From contig NZ_PGSG01000073.1 of assembly GCF_002843305.1 (NCBI RefSeq), positions 61,887 to 125,886 on the forward strand: a stretch of 64,000 nt of DNA, in the 5' to 3' direction. The notes beneath the pieces were generated by a model. That model worked only from the letters and a program-made list of their open reading frames with translations. It made no database searches and was not told where the DNA came from. Below are positions 1-8,684 of the stretch, piece by piece. Made by a program: the position numbers and the translations under genes. Each line of letters opens with the position of its first letter. Position 1 is the stretch's first letter. Source of the DNA: Streptomyces barkulensis. Its GTDB lineage: Bacteria > Actinomycetota > Actinomycetes > Streptomycetales > Streptomycetaceae.

Positions 1-1061
1 TACAGCCGGGAGCCGTCCGGGGAGAAGGCCGGACCGGTGATCTCGGAGTCGCCGTGGCCGTCGAGCCGGATCACCGGGGCCACCGCGCCCTCGGGCGTGA
101 TGACGTTGATCTCCATGTTGCCGCCGTCCTCCGCCACGTACAGGTCGCCGCCGGGGGTGCCGGTGATGTTGTCGACCCCGTCCAGCGGGGAGTCCGCGTC
201 GTAGACCACCGACAACTCGTTCCGCCCGGCGTCGTAGGCCCACACCCGGTTGTCGCCCTTGGTGGTGAACCAGCAGGTGCCGCCCGCGTAGTGGCAGCCC
301 TCGCCGCCGTCGAAGTGGCGGGCGGAATCCACCTGGTGGCGCGTCTGCCTCCCGAACAGCGGCGCCGACGGGTCGGGGACCTCGCGCCACTCCACACCGC
401 CGCCGGCCGACTCGCACAGCACGTCCAGCCGGCCGCGCGACAGGTCGCCCCAGACCTCGGGGGTGTAGCGGTAGAAGCAGCCGTCCGACTCGTCCTCGGT
501 CAGGTAGACCACCCGCCGGTCCGGGTCGCAGGCCGCCGCCTCGTGCTTGAAGCGGCCCATCGCCTTGTGCGCGACCGCCTCGCGCCGCCCGTAGGGGTCG
601 GTCTCGAAGACCCGGCCGCGCCAGGTCTCCTCGCACGACAGCCAGGTCCGCCAGGGTGTCGCCCCGCCCGCGCAGTTGAGGCTGGTGCCCTCCAGGACGC
701 GGTAGGCCCGGTCGACCGAGCCGTCGGCGCGGAAGCGGATCGCCGAGGCGCCGCCCACCAGGGGGACCTCGGAGTTGGAGACGTAGACCCATCCGTCGCC
801 GTCCGGGTAGCAGGCGCCGCCGTCGGGCGCCGGGTGCCACAGGATCCCGCCGACCGGCAGGCTGGAGCGGGCCACGATCCGGCTGCGGAACCCCTCCGGC
901 AGCGCCACCCCGTTGGCGTCGGGCGCCCGCAGCGGTCCGTACGGGCCGGCCGCCGCGGCGGACGTGCCGGCCGCGGTGGCGGCGCCCTGCCACAGGGCGC
1001 CGGAGAAGGCGACGGCCCCCGCGCCGGCGGAGGCGGTCCTCAGGAAGGTGCGTCGCTGCAT
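1..1061 (-). CDS. PhoX/DUF839 family secreted protein (partial, C-terminus outside window)
   Basis: The reading frame starts at an ATG at 1061 and runs off the left edge, so about 353 residues are present. The N-terminus begins MQRRTFLRTAS and continues into a hydrophobic, alanine-rich stretch, which fits a twin-arginine (Tat) signal peptide. Further on are segments typical of the PhoX/DUF839 beta-propeller family, including NCAGG, SCEETW, HEAAACDP, TEDESDGCFYRY and VAEDGGNMEI. PhoX proteins are calcium/iron-dependent alkaline phosphatases, but many actinobacterial DUF839 members have no tested activity, so phosphatase function is an inference. The gene follows a 192-bp gap that contains a GTGAAC/GTTCAC dyad at 1160-1175. 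Confidence 0.85.
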   Translation of the reverse strand, partial: MQRRTFLRTASAGAGAVAFSGALWQGAATAAGTSAAAAGPYGPLRAPDANGVALPEGFRSRIVARSSLPVGGILWHPAPDGGACYPDGDGWVYVSNSEVPLVGGASAIRFRADGSVDRAYRVLEGTSLNCAGGATPWRTWLSCEETWRGRVFETDPYGRREAVAHKAMGRFKHEAAACDPDRRVVYLTEDESDGCFYRYTPEVWGDLSRGRLDVLCESAGGGVEWREVPDPSAPLFGRQTRHQVDSARHFDGGEGCHYAGGTCWFTTKGDNRVWAYDAGRNELSVVYDADSPLDGVDNITGTPGGDLYVAEDGGNMEINVITPEGAVAPVIRLDGHGDSEITGPAFSPDGSRL

Positions 1062-1159
1062 GCGGACTCCAGGCGTGTGAGGGAACGTGTCAGGAGCGTG
1101 TACACGTCACCATCGCGCGTCGTCGGCGCCGGGCGAAGGGAGCCGGGGGAGAAGATCCG

Positions 1160-1175
1160 GTGAACAGCCGTTCAC
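1160..1175. promoter_or_regulatory. inverted repeat upstream of the PhoX-like gene
   Basis: GTGAAC, 4 bp, GTTCAC. It lies about 100 bp upstream of the PhoX-like start. The GTTCACC half resembles one unit of a streptomycete PHO box, but the direct-repeat arrangement of a real PHO box is absent, so PhoP control is not supported. Confidence 0.25.
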
Positions 1176-1253
1176 ACCGGCGCGGCCCCCGGGCGGCTCC
1201 ACCGTTCCGCCGTCCGGGGACCGCCCGGACCGCGCTCGGGGCGCGGCCCGGTG

Positions 1254-2897
1254 TCAGCCGAGGCGGCCCCGCGTCCGCATGGCCGCGCGCTGGGCGGCGG
1301 CCTGGGCCGGGCCCGTGACGTAGTGGGCCACGGGGCGGGCGGCGGCCAGGGCCGCGCGGGCCGCGTTGGAGCCGCAGGCGCCGTGGACGCCGCCGCCCGG
1401 ATGGGCGGAGGCGGAGGCCAGGTAGAGACCGCGCACCGGGGTGGCGGGACGGCCGGTACCGGGCACGGGCCGGAAGAGGAGCTGCTGGTGGACGGCCGCG
1501 GTGCCGCCGTTCAGCGCCCCGCCGACCAGGCTCTCGTCGCGCGCCTGGAGGTCCGGCGGGGCCATGACGCGGCGCTCCTTGACCAGTTCGCGGAAGCCCG
1601 GGGCGCGGCGCTCCACCTCCTCCTCCACCCGGTCGGCCATGGCCTCCCGCTCGCCCGGCCCCCAGCGGCCCGTGATGCCGTCGCCGCCCGCGTCGCCGCG
1701 CACCCGCTGGGGCAGGTGGGTGTAGGCCCAGGCCGACTCGGTGCCCCTGGGGGAGCGGCTGGGGTCGGCGGTGGTCATCTGGCCCAGCAGGCAGAACGGC
1801 CGGTCCGGCACCAGACCGGTGGCCAGCTGGGCGCTGTGGCGGGTGAGATGGTCCATGCCGTCGGCCAGATGGACGGTGCCCGCGCCGGCGGCCCCGGGGG
1901 AGGACCAGGGGATGGGCCCCGACAGCGCCCAGTCCACCTTGAACGTCGAGGTGTCCCACTGGAAGCGGCGGATGTCGTCCTGGAGCCGCAGGGGCAGGTG
2001 CTCCCAGTCGACCAGCCCGCCGTACAGCGCCGGGGCGGGGACGTCGGCCAGGACCGCCCGCCGCGCCCGTACGGCGTCCCCGCCGGCGGTCCGCACGCCG
2101 AGCGCGCGCCCGCCTTGGACCACCACCCGCACCACCCGGGCGCCGCAGCGCACCGTCCCGCCCCGCGACTCCAGCCGGCCCACCAGGGCCGCGGTCAGGG
2201 AGCCGGCGCCGCCGGCCGGCACCGGCCAGCCGTGCTGCTGGCCCAGCATCGCCAGCAGCCAGCCGTAGACCGCGCCGGCGGTGGACTCCGGGAAGAGGTC
2301 GGTGTGCAGCGCGCACCCCGCCAGCAGCATCGGCCCGCCCTGCCCGCCGAACTCCTCCTCGCCCAGCCGCCGCACCGGCAGCAGCAGGGTGCGCAGCAGG
2401 CGCAGCCCCCCGGCCGCGCGCAGCCGGGCCAGCAGCGACAGCGCGGGGCGCACCGGCGGGAAGGGGGCGAGGAGGGCGTCCAGGAGGTCCGGGCCGAGCC
2501 CGTCCCACAGGCGCGTCAGCCGCAGATACGCCTCCCCGTCGCCGGGCGCGAAGGACTCCAGGCTCGCGGCGGTCTCCTCCCGGTCCCGGTGCAGCACTGG
2601 GCAGCGCCCGTCGGGCAGCGGATGGGCCAGGACGGACGGCGCGTGGCTCCACCTCAGGCCCCAGCGCTCCAGCTCCAGGGAGCGGATGACGGGCGAGGCG
2701 GCGGCCAGCGGGTGGAAGGAGCTGAACAGGTCGTTGACGTAGTCGGGGTGGACGCCGCGGTCGCTGCGCACCGCGCCGCCGGGCTCGGGCTGGGACTCCA
2801 GGACCAGCACCCGCCAGCCCGCGTCGGCCAGCAGGTTCGCGGCCACCAGTCCGTTGGGGCCGGATCCCACCACGACGGCGTCGTACGCCTCGGACAT
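1254..2897 (-). CDS. phytoene desaturase-like NAD(P)/FAD-dependent oxidoreductase
   Basis: 547 residues. The N-terminus MSEAYDAVVVGSGPNGLVAA is a clear FAD-binding Rossmann fold (GxGxxG), followed by the acidic strand-end residue in VLVLES. A C-terminal FAD segment (GLYLASASAHPGGGVHG) is characteristic of the phytoene dehydrogenase/CrtI-like family, which includes many uncharacterised actinobacterial oxidoreductases. No carotenoid genes lie nearby, so the substrate is unknown. Its neighbours on the same strand are an unknown helical protein and an SRPBCC protein, from which it is separated by only about 75 bp, so the three probably form one transcript read from about 3981 downward. Confidence 0.88.
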   Translation of the reverse strand: MSEAYDAVVVGSGPNGLVAANLLADAGWRVLVLESQPEPGGAVRSDRGVHPDYVNDLFSSFHPLAAASPVIRSLELERWGLRWSHAPSVLAHPLPDGRCPVLHRDREETAASLESFAPGDGEAYLRLTRLWDGLGPDLLDALLAPFPPVRPALSLLARLRAAGGLRLLRTLLLPVRRLGEEEFGGQGGPMLLAGCALHTDLFPESTAGAVYGWLLAMLGQQHGWPVPAGGAGSLTAALVGRLESRGGTVRCGARVVRVVVQGGRALGVRTAGGDAVRARRAVLADVPAPALYGGLVDWEHLPLRLQDDIRRFQWDTSTFKVDWALSGPIPWSSPGAAGAGTVHLADGMDHLTRHSAQLATGLVPDRPFCLLGQMTTADPSRSPRGTESAWAYTHLPQRVRGDAGGDGITGRWGPGEREAMADRVEEEVERRAPGFRELVKERRVMAPPDLQARDESLVGGALNGGTAAVHQQLLFRPVPGTGRPATPVRGLYLASASAHPGGGVHGACGSNAARAALAAARPVAHYVTGPAQAAAQRAAMRTRGRLG

Positions 2898-2971
2898 CTG
2901 CGGACAGCCTCCTGTTGCGACGGCGGGTGTGCGGGAGCGCGGGAGCGCGGGAGCGGGTCGGCGCGGGGGTG

Positions 2972-3517
2972 TCAGGACCCGGGCGGGGCGGTGCCGGGGG
3001 GCCGGGTGCCGGGGCGTGCGGTGCCGGGGGGCCGGGTGTCGGGGCGTGCGGTGTGGGCGGGGTGGCCGTGGGTGCGCCGGGCCTCCTTCATCTCCGCCTC
3101 GTACAGATGCTTAAGACCATCCGTCAGCCGGTCGCGCACCCGCTCCTCCAGTCGCGCGAACGGCCTGTAGTAGTGCGAGTCGTAGCCCTCGACGATCTGG
3201 AAGGTCCAGTGGCCCGGAATCACGTTGCGGCCCAGCACCTCGGTCTCCAGCAGCTCCGCCTCCTCGACGTGCCCGGCCCCGCGCAGCAGCTCCACCGCCT
3301 CGCCCAGCAGCAGGTCGGAGCGGCCGGTCATCTGGTGGAAGGAGTACAGGTGGCCGCGCGCCCGCTCGGTCGCCTCCAGCGCCTCGGTGACCTTGCCGAC
3401 GGCCTCGACCGTGGCGTCGTCCACGCCCGGCGGGCGGCGGTGCGCCCGGTCGGGCCGGTCGTCGGGGTCGTCCCCGGGCCTACCGGCGGCGCGGTCGCCG
3501 GTGCGTTTGGCCGTCAC
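2972..3517 (-). CDS. unknown alpha-helical protein with repetitive Pro/Thr-rich tail
   Basis: 181 residues from the GTG at 3517. That start overlaps the stop of the upstream SRPBCC gene in a GTGA (3514-3517), which implies translational coupling and decides the start over the longer in-frame ORF. The middle (about residues 30-145) is charged and helical, with EALEATERARGHLYSFHQMTG and ARLEERVRDRLTDGLKHLYEAEM. The last 30 residues are a low-complexity RPGTRPPGTA repeat encoded by tandem repeats at about 2985-3050. I do not recognise a named family. The context (SRPBCC protein, FAD oxidoreductase) only suggests a shared function. Confidence 0.7.
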   Translation of the reverse strand: MTAKRTGDRAAGRPGDDPDDRPDRAHRRPPGVDDATVEAVGKVTEALEATERARGHLYSFHQMTGRSDLLLGEAVELLRGAGHVEEAELLETEVLGRNVIPGHWTFQIVEGYDSHYYRPFARLEERVRDRLTDGLKHLYEAEMKEARRTHGHPAHTARPDTRPPGTARPGTRPPGTAPPGS

Positions 3518-3981
3518 GCGTGCCTCCCCGCTTCCCGGTCGGCCTCGCTCCGGCCGGACTCCACCACGTTCCGCAGCCGCGACAGCATCAGCCGGTGCCG
3601 CAGCTGGAGCGCCGCGTCCATGGGCGCGGTGTGCAGCTGGGCCACCGCGCCGCGCAGGGGGTGCTCGTCCATGGCGATCAGCGATCCCTCGCCCCACGGC
3701 TGCACCGAGATGGCGATGCGGGCCGTGCCCAGCCGCCCCGCCGACGCCTCCAGCTCCAGGCGCCCGGGCGGCTCGCAGAGGCGGACGATCGTATGACCGC
3801 GCTCGGTCAGCGGCCCCATGCCGATCGTGTAGCGCAGGGTGGTGCCCACCTCGGGCCAGCGGCCCTCCGACTCATGGGTCTCCCGGGTGCCCACGACCCA
3901 CTTCTGATACTGCTCGGCGTCGCTGAGGACGCTCCACACCCTCTCGGGCTTCCTGTTCACCCACACATGTCGCACTGCCAT
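3514..3981 (-). CDS. SRPBCC (START/Bet v1-like) family protein
   Basis: 155 residues from the ATG at 3981 (MAVRHVWVNRKPERVWSVLSDAEQY). This N-terminus with the WxxLSD...YxxW pattern and the later TIGMGPLTERGHTIV and WGEGSLIAMDEHPL segments are typical of polyketide-cyclase-like SRPBCC proteins, which form a hydrophobic cavity for small lipophilic ligands. The ligand is unknown. It is the first gene of a likely three-gene unit and overlaps the next gene by 4 bp. Confidence 0.82.
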   Translation of the reverse strand: MAVRHVWVNRKPERVWSVLSDAEQYQKWVVGTRETHESEGRWPEVGTTLRYTIGMGPLTERGHTIVRLCEPPGRLELEASAGRLGTARIAISVQPWGEGSLIAMDEHPLRGAVAQLHTAPMDAALQLRHRLMLSRLRNVVESGRSEADREAGRHA

Positions 3982-4049
3982 GCGGGGCCGGGTACCCGCT
4001 TTCGCGCGAAGCACCGCCGGGGCGGGGCGGCCGACCCCCTTACGGACGA

Positions 4050-4100
4050 GCCCGCCCCCGCCCGCGTGCCTCCGCCCGCGTGCCTCCGCCCGCGTGCCGC
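4050..4100. repeat. short tandem repeat, unit CCGCCCGCGTGCCT
   Basis: About three copies of a 14-bp unit in the divergent gap between the SRPBCC gene and the oxidoreductase gene. It encodes nothing convincing in any frame. Confidence 0.6.
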
Positions 4101-4226
4101 CCTCCCCCGACCGGAGCGGGGTGTCGGGCGCAGGCCGCCGTCTGGCATGGTTGGCGGCGCCCTCGCCCGTCTTTACCGGTACAGCGACCGGTACGGCCAC
4201 CCGCACAGCCAAGGAGACACCGCGAC

Positions 4227-5135
4227 ATGAGATTCGGCCTGCTCGGCACCGGCCCCTGGGCACGACTCGCCTACGGCCCCGCACTGCTCGCCCACCCCGA
4301 CGCCGAGCTGGCGGGGGTGTGGGGCCGCAGGCCCGAGGCGGCGGCGGACATCGCCGAACGGTTCGGCGGCCGGCCCTACGGCGACGTGGACGCGCTGCTG
4401 GAGGACTGCGACGCGGTCGCCGTGGCGCTGCCCCCGGACATACAGGCGCCCCTGGCCGTACGGGCCGCCGAGACAGGCCGCCATCTGCTGCTGGACAAGC
4501 CGGTGGCCACCACCGTCCCCGCCGCCCGCGAGATCGCCCGCGCGGCCGAGGCGGCCAAGGTGGCCTCGGTGGTCTTCTTCACCCTGCGCTTCCGGCCCGA
4601 GACGGCGGCATGGCTGGAGGAGCGGAAGCGGACGGGCGGCTGGCAGCTCGGCCGTGCCGACTGGCTCGGCGGCATCCTCGCCGAGGGCGCCGAGCCCAGC
4701 CCGTTCGCCGACTCGCCCTGGCGGCGGGAGAAGGGCGGGCTGTGGGACGTCGGCCCGCACGCCCTGTCCATGCTGCTGCCGGTGCTCGGCGACGTGGCCG
4801 ACCTCGACGGGTCGGTGGCCGCCGTCCGCGGTGCCGGGCAGACCGTCCAGCTCGCCCTGAGCCACGCCTCGGGCGCCTCCAGCGCCTGCGCGCTCGGCCT
4901 CGCCGTCGCGCCCGCGGCGTCCGTGACCCGGGTGGAACTGCGCGGCGCCGCGGGCGCGGCGGAGCTGCCGGAGGGGGAGACGGACGCGGTCGCCGCCCTC
5001 GGGCACGCCGTGGACGCCCTGATCACCTCGGCCCGCACCGGCCGGCCGCACCCGTGCGACATACGGTTCGGGGTGCGGGTGACGGAGATCCTCGCGGCGG
5101 CCGAGGCCCGGCTCGACGGGGCCCGGACGGCCTGA
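4227..5135 (+). CDS. Gfo/Idh/MocA family oxidoreductase
   Basis: 302 residues from the ATG at 4227, which is preceded by AAGGAG at a good distance. The N-terminal Rossmann motif MRFGLLGTGPWAR, then GVWGRRPEAA, the conserved DAVAVALPPDIQAPLAVRAAETGRHLLLDKPVA (EKP-like DKP motif at about residues 90-94) and a C-terminal alpha/beta substrate domain define the Gfo/Idh/MocA fold. These enzymes oxidise or reduce sugars, inositols or related polyols with NAD(P). The substrate cannot be told from context, because the gene stands alone and convergent with a small cysteine-rich protein gene 7 bp beyond its stop. Confidence 0.9.
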   Translation: MRFGLLGTGPWARLAYGPALLAHPDAELAGVWGRRPEAAADIAERFGGRPYGDVDALLEDCDAVAVALPPDIQAPLAVRAAETGRHLLLDKPVATTVPAAREIARAAEAAKVASVVFFTLRFRPETAAWLEERKRTGGWQLGRADWLGGILAEGAEPSPFADSPWRREKGGLWDVGPHALSMLLPVLGDVADLDGSVAAVRGAGQTVQLALSHASGASSACALGLAVAPAASVTRVELRGAAGAAELPEGETDAVAALGHAVDALITSARTGRPHPCDIRFGVRVTEILAAAEARLDGARTA

Positions 5136-5142
5136 GGGCGCG

Positions 5143-5694
5143 TCACTCCCGGCGCAGGCTCACCCCGCAGCCGGCGCACAGCGTGTACGTCCAGTAGCCG
5201 TCGTGCCACAGTTCGGTGCCGGCCGGCTCGGCGCACACCCAGCACACCGGCGGGCCGCCCGGTTCCGGGTGGCCGGGCGGCCGGGCGCACAGCACACGGC
5301 GTACCACCACCGGCAGCGGCTCGGCGGGGTGGCGCCGGGGGTCGGGGCAGTAGGCCAGGCTGTGCCACCGGCGCCGCTGTGCCTGCCAGGCCTCGGCGCG
5401 GCCGGGCTGCCGCCTGCCCGCGCGCTTCTCGCGCACCCGGCGCCCGGCGTACGCGGCCTCGGCGGCCAGCCACACCTGCCGGGCCGCGTGGAGCTCCTCG
5501 ACGGCCCGCACCAGCGAATCCGGGTCCTTCTCGGGCCTGCCCGGTATGCCCGCGCTCCCGCGCAGATGGTGGTAGGTCGCCCGGAAGCCGTACGGAGCGA
5601 AGTGCTGCAGGCACGTCCGCAGATCGCTCAGCCGGCGGTGCGCGGGCCGCGCCGCGTCGTGCACACGGGCCCGGTGCGTACCGAAACTGCTCAT
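5143..5694 (-). CDS. hypothetical protein with C-terminal cysteine pairs
   Basis: 183 residues from the ATG at 5694 (MSSFGTHRARVHDAARP); an in-frame start at 5733 is possible but has no better signal. The body is rich in Arg and Trp. The C-terminus carries CWVCAEP and then CAGCG about 25 residues later, a spacing compatible with a single zinc ribbon. No family recognised. It may be a small nucleic-acid or metal-binding protein, but this is only inference from the cysteines. Confidence 0.6.
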   Translation of the reverse strand: MSSFGTHRARVHDAARPAHRRLSDLRTCLQHFAPYGFRATYHHLRGSAGIPGRPEKDPDSLVRAVEELHAARQVWLAAEAAYAGRRVREKRAGRRQPGRAEAWQAQRRRWHSLAYCPDPRRHPAEPLPVVVRRVLCARPPGHPEPGGPPVCWVCAEPAGTELWHDGYWTYTLCAGCGVSLRRE

Positions 5695-6275
5695 CCTCGC
5701 CCCCCTGTCGTCCCACGGAGAGGATGACCGCACACTGCCCCATCCGACACCTCCGGCGGGGCCGCTTTCCGCACTTTCCCGCCGCGATTTCGCCCGCCCC
5801 CCGGAAGACCGCGGACCGTGCGGCCTTCACCCCGGCGGGCGATGGAACAGACGTCCTGCTCCGGCCAAGGGGTGGCGGGGCGTACACCCGCCCAAAGCGG
5901 AGCGAAAGCGCAGGCTCGGGCCGTAACGCCCGCATGATCACCCACTGTGTCGCCGCATATTCACGCAGTGTTTGTCAAGTCTCTGCGGCGGCTCACCGGA
6001 TGCCCCTATGCTCCCTGTCACGCAGCGAGGCGCATCCGTCACGGGGTGTCGCCGCCGTGTGCGGCGCCCCGGAGCCGCCACGCCCCGAAGCGGGGCGGCC
6101 AGGGGCCGGCGGGGCCGGACTCCCTCCCTCCGCGAGTGGCCTGCGCCCTGGGCACATCGTCCGCGTCGCGTCCGCCGCCCGAAGCACCGCCCGCCCCGCA
6201 ATCCGTCCCACAGTCCGTCCCGCAATCCGTCCCGCAATCCGTCCCAACCGTCCACCCCAACGCCAGAGGATGCCC
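5695..6275. other. intergenic region upstream of the conservon
   Basis: 581 bp with no convincing gene. It is locally less GC-rich near 5935-6020, where the promoter for the conservon presumably lies, but I cannot define clear -35/-10 hexamers. It ends in four tandem 12-bp repeats at 6197-6244. Confidence 0.55.
6197..6244. repeat. four tandem 12-bp repeats before cvnA
   Basis: Unit CGCAATCCGTCC, present four times in register (the second copy reads CACAGTCCGTCC), ending about 30 bp before the cvnA start. It would lie in the mRNA leader or promoter. Confidence 0.75.
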
Positions 6276-7865
6276 ATGGAGCCCGCCGGCTCGTTGACGG
6301 GAGGCCGACGCCCCTCTCCCGGGGGCTTGTGGTTCGCCTCCCCCGTACTGGTGGCCGCCTGTACGGTCCTGGCCGCGCTCTTCGTCACCGCCCCGGCCCG
6401 CGCCGCGGTCGCCTGGTGCGGAGCAGTGGCGACGCTCGCGGTGGCCGCGGCCGCCTGCGAGGTGGTCCGCCGGGGCCGCGAGACCGCCGCCGCCCACCAG
6501 CGCGCGGAACGGCAGCTCGCCGACCTGGAGCACTACTGTCTGGAGGTCATGCCGCCCGTCGTCGAGGCCGTGCAGCGCGGCGAGGCGCCCGGCGACGTAC
6601 TGCCCCCCTCGCTGCACCCCGCCGACTCCGACCCGCGGCTGGTGACCGCCCACGAGAAGCTGACCGGCACCGTGGTGAGGGCGGTCCAGGACCGTGAGCT
6701 CCAGCGCGACTCCGCCCGCCGCGCGATCGTCAACATCGCCTGCCGCATCCAGGCCGAGATCCACCGCCTCCAGGCAGACCTGCGCAGGATGCAGTTCAAG
6801 CACCCGGCCCCCGAGATCCTCGGCGACCTGATGCACCTGGAGCACGGCGTCAACGTCGCCGGCCGCGTGGCCACCAGCCTGGCCGTCCTCGGCGGCGGCA
6901 GCCCGGCGCGCCAGTGGCAGAAGCCCGTCTCCCTCTACGACGTGCTGCGCGCGGGCAGCGCCCCCATCGCCGAGTACCTGCGCATCGAACTGCACCGGAT
7001 CGCCGAGATCGCGGTGCCCGGCCCGGTGGTCGAGCCGCTGAGCCTGGTCTTCAGCGAGCTGATGGACAACGCCACCCGCTACTCGCCGCCCAGCACCAAG
7101 GTCGTCGTCAACACCGAGGAGGTGGCCTCGGGCATCGAGGTCTCCATCGAGGACAAGGGGGTGGGCCTGACCGAGGAGACCCGCCGGCACGCCGAGTTCC
7201 TGCTCACCCAGGCACAGAACGGGCTGGACCTGGAGGACCTCGGCGAGACGGCCCGCATGGGCCTGCGCGTGGCGGGCGTCCTGGCGGGCCGCCTCGGGCT
7301 GCGGATCTCCCTGCGGCCCTCGACCTGCGACGGGGTGCGCGCGGTCGTCTTCGTCCCGCACGACCTGCTCACCGCGCTGCCCATGGAGGCCTACGCCCGG
7401 GTCGGCGGCCGCCCTCCCGGGCCGGTGACCCGGCGGCGGGCCATGGCCGGACCGCCCGCGCCCGCGCATCCGGCGGCGCCTCCGCCCGCGGCCCGGCCAT
7501 GGCCCGCGGCCGGGGCGGACGCGGACGGCGAACCGGCCGTCGCCGAGCGGAACGCCAACGGGCTGCCGCAGCGCCGCCGCCGGCACGCCGCCGTCCCCCC
7601 GGCCGGGGCGCCGGGCGCGGAGGCGGCCGGGAGGTCGCCCCTGGACACCCACCCCGACACGGGGCTGTGGATGGGCGCGTTCTTCGCCGGACCCGACGGC
7701 GCCGCCGGACCCGACGGCGACAAGCCCGGCGGCGCCGAATCCGGCGGGAACACGCCCCCGTCCCCGCCCCTGGCCCCGTCCCCGGCCCCGTCCCCGCCTC
7801 CGCACCCGACGACCCCGGCGCCCCGGCGGGCACCGGACCGGCCCGCGGCCGGCGACGAGTCGTGA
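6276..7865 (+). CDS. cvnA: conservon sensor kinase-like ATPase (CvnA type)
   Basis: 529 residues. The ATG at 6276 is chosen because AGAGGA at 6265-6270 gives proper spacing; an in-frame ATG at 6270 overlaps that Shine-Dalgarno sequence. Two hydrophobic segments (about 19-37 and 43-62) anchor it in the membrane. A helical region (about 140-205) resembles a dimerisation domain. An HATPase domain follows, with N-box ELMDNATRYSPP (about 261-272), EDKGVGL (about 292-298) and a G-rich lid GLRVAGVLAGRLGLR. The tail beyond residue 365 is disordered and Pro/Ala-rich. In Streptomyces conservons CvnA is thought to sense a signal and control the partner GTPase. It is the first gene of a tight five-gene operon. 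Confidence 0.9.
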   Translation: MEPAGSLTGGRRPSPGGLWFASPVLVAACTVLAALFVTAPARAAVAWCGAVATLAVAAAACEVVRRGRETAAAHQRAERQLADLEHYCLEVMPPVVEAVQRGEAPGDVLPPSLHPADSDPRLVTAHEKLTGTVVRAVQDRELQRDSARRAIVNIACRIQAEIHRLQADLRRMQFKHPAPEILGDLMHLEHGVNVAGRVATSLAVLGGGSPARQWQKPVSLYDVLRAGSAPIAEYLRIELHRIAEIAVPGPVVEPLSLVFSELMDNATRYSPPSTKVVVNTEEVASGIEVSIEDKGVGLTEETRRHAEFLLTQAQNGLDLEDLGETARMGLRVAGVLAGRLGLRISLRPSTCDGVRAVVFVPHDLLTALPMEAYARVGGRPPGPVTRRRAMAGPPAPAHPAAPPPAARPWPAAGADADGEPAVAERNANGLPQRRRRHAAVPPAGAPGAEAAGRSPLDTHPDTGLWMGAFFAGPDGAAGPDGDKPGGAESGGNTPPSPPLAPSPAPSPPPHPTTPAPRRAPDRPAAGDES

Positions 7866-7893
7866 AACCAGAGTGGAATCAGGTGATCTGCAC

Positions 7894-8307
7894 GTGACGA
7901 CGCAGCAGCGGCTCAGGAACATGGACTGGTTGCTCAAGGACCTGGCCGTCACCGTCCCCCGCACCCGGCACATCGTCCTGCTCTCCGCCGACGGCCTGTG
8001 CATGGCCCAGTGGGGAGCCGACAAGGACGCGGCCGACCGGCTGGCCGCCGCGTCATCCGGTCTCAAGAGCCTGGCGCAGTCGGTGGCCGCGGAGTTCCCG
8101 CACAGCGAGGGCGGTGTGCGCATGGTCGTGCTGGAGGTGGACGGCGGCTTCTTCTACCTCATGGCGGCCGCCGCCAACTCCTGCCTGGCGGTGACCGCCG
8201 ACGAGGGGGTGGACGCCGGACTGATGAGCCGGCGGATGAGGGATCTGGTCATCAGGATCGGCGACCACCTCGCCAGTCCGCCCCGGGCCCCAGAGCAGGC
8301 CCCGTGA
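7894..8307 (+). CDS. cvnB: roadblock/LC7 domain protein (CvnB type)
   Basis: 137 residues from the GTG at 7894, which has AGGTGA about 8 bp upstream. The sequence (LDWLL-type helix, then TRHIVLLSADGLCMAQ, SEGGVRMVVLEVDGGFFYLMAAA, CLAVTADEGVDAG) is a standard roadblock/LC7 domain, the family that regulates small GTPases such as MglA. It starts 28 bp after cvnA and overlaps the DUF742 gene by 4 bp (GTGA), so it is translationally coupled to it. Confidence 0.92.
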   Translation: MTTQQRLRNMDWLLKDLAVTVPRTRHIVLLSADGLCMAQWGADKDAADRLAAASSGLKSLAQSVAAEFPHSEGGVRMVVLEVDGGFFYLMAAAANSCLAVTADEGVDAGLMSRRMRDLVIRIGDHLASPPRAPEQAP

Positions 8308-8684
8308 GCGGGGACGGCCGAGGAGGGGAACGGGACTGGGAGGAGGGCACGCCCGTTCCCCTGTACATCGTCACCGGCGGGCGCACCGAGGCCGGGGAGG
8401 CGCGGGTGCTCGACCTGGTCACGCTGATCGTGGCCCGCTCCGAGCCGCGGCCGGGGATGCGCCCCGAGCACGTCTCCATCCTGCGCATGTGCGCCGGCCC
8501 GCTCTCCGTGGCCGAACTGTCCGCGTACCTGGACCTGCCGTTCAGCGCCCTCCAGGTGCTGCTGGCGGACCTGATCGGCGACTGTCTGGTGGAGGCGCGG
8601 CAGACCCGCGCGGCGCACACGGCGGCCGCGGACCCCGACGTCGAGACCCTGAAAGCGCTGATCGATGGATTGCAACGACTGTAG
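8304..8684 (+). CDS. cvnC: DUF742 protein (CvnC type)
   Basis: 126 residues from the GTG at 8304, which overlaps the stop of the previous gene. PLYIVTGGRTEAG, then LDLVTLIVA and a winged-helix-like stretch with LSVAELSAYLDLPFSALQVLLADLI, define DUF742, always found as the third gene of conservons. Its biochemical role is unknown; the C-terminal part looks like a DNA- or protein-binding winged helix. It overlaps the GTPase gene by 20 bp. Confidence 0.92.
   Translation: MSGDGRGGERDWEEGTPVPLYIVTGGRTEAGEARVLDLVTLIVARSEPRPGMRPEHVSILRMCAGPLSVAELSAYLDLPFSALQVLLADLIGDCLVEARQTRAAHTAAADPDVETLKALIDGLQRL

Noticed and set aside
1160..1175. Possible PHO box upstream of the PhoX-like gene
   Set aside because: Only one GTTCACC-like unit lies on the coding strand; the other half is inverted, and no 11-bp direct repeats are present.
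5379..6275. Upstream extension of the cvnA frame by about 300 codons
   Set aside because: The extension has shadow composition (Arg/Pro-rich), overlaps the region antisense to the cysteine-pair gene, and a good Shine-Dalgarno marks 6276 as the start.
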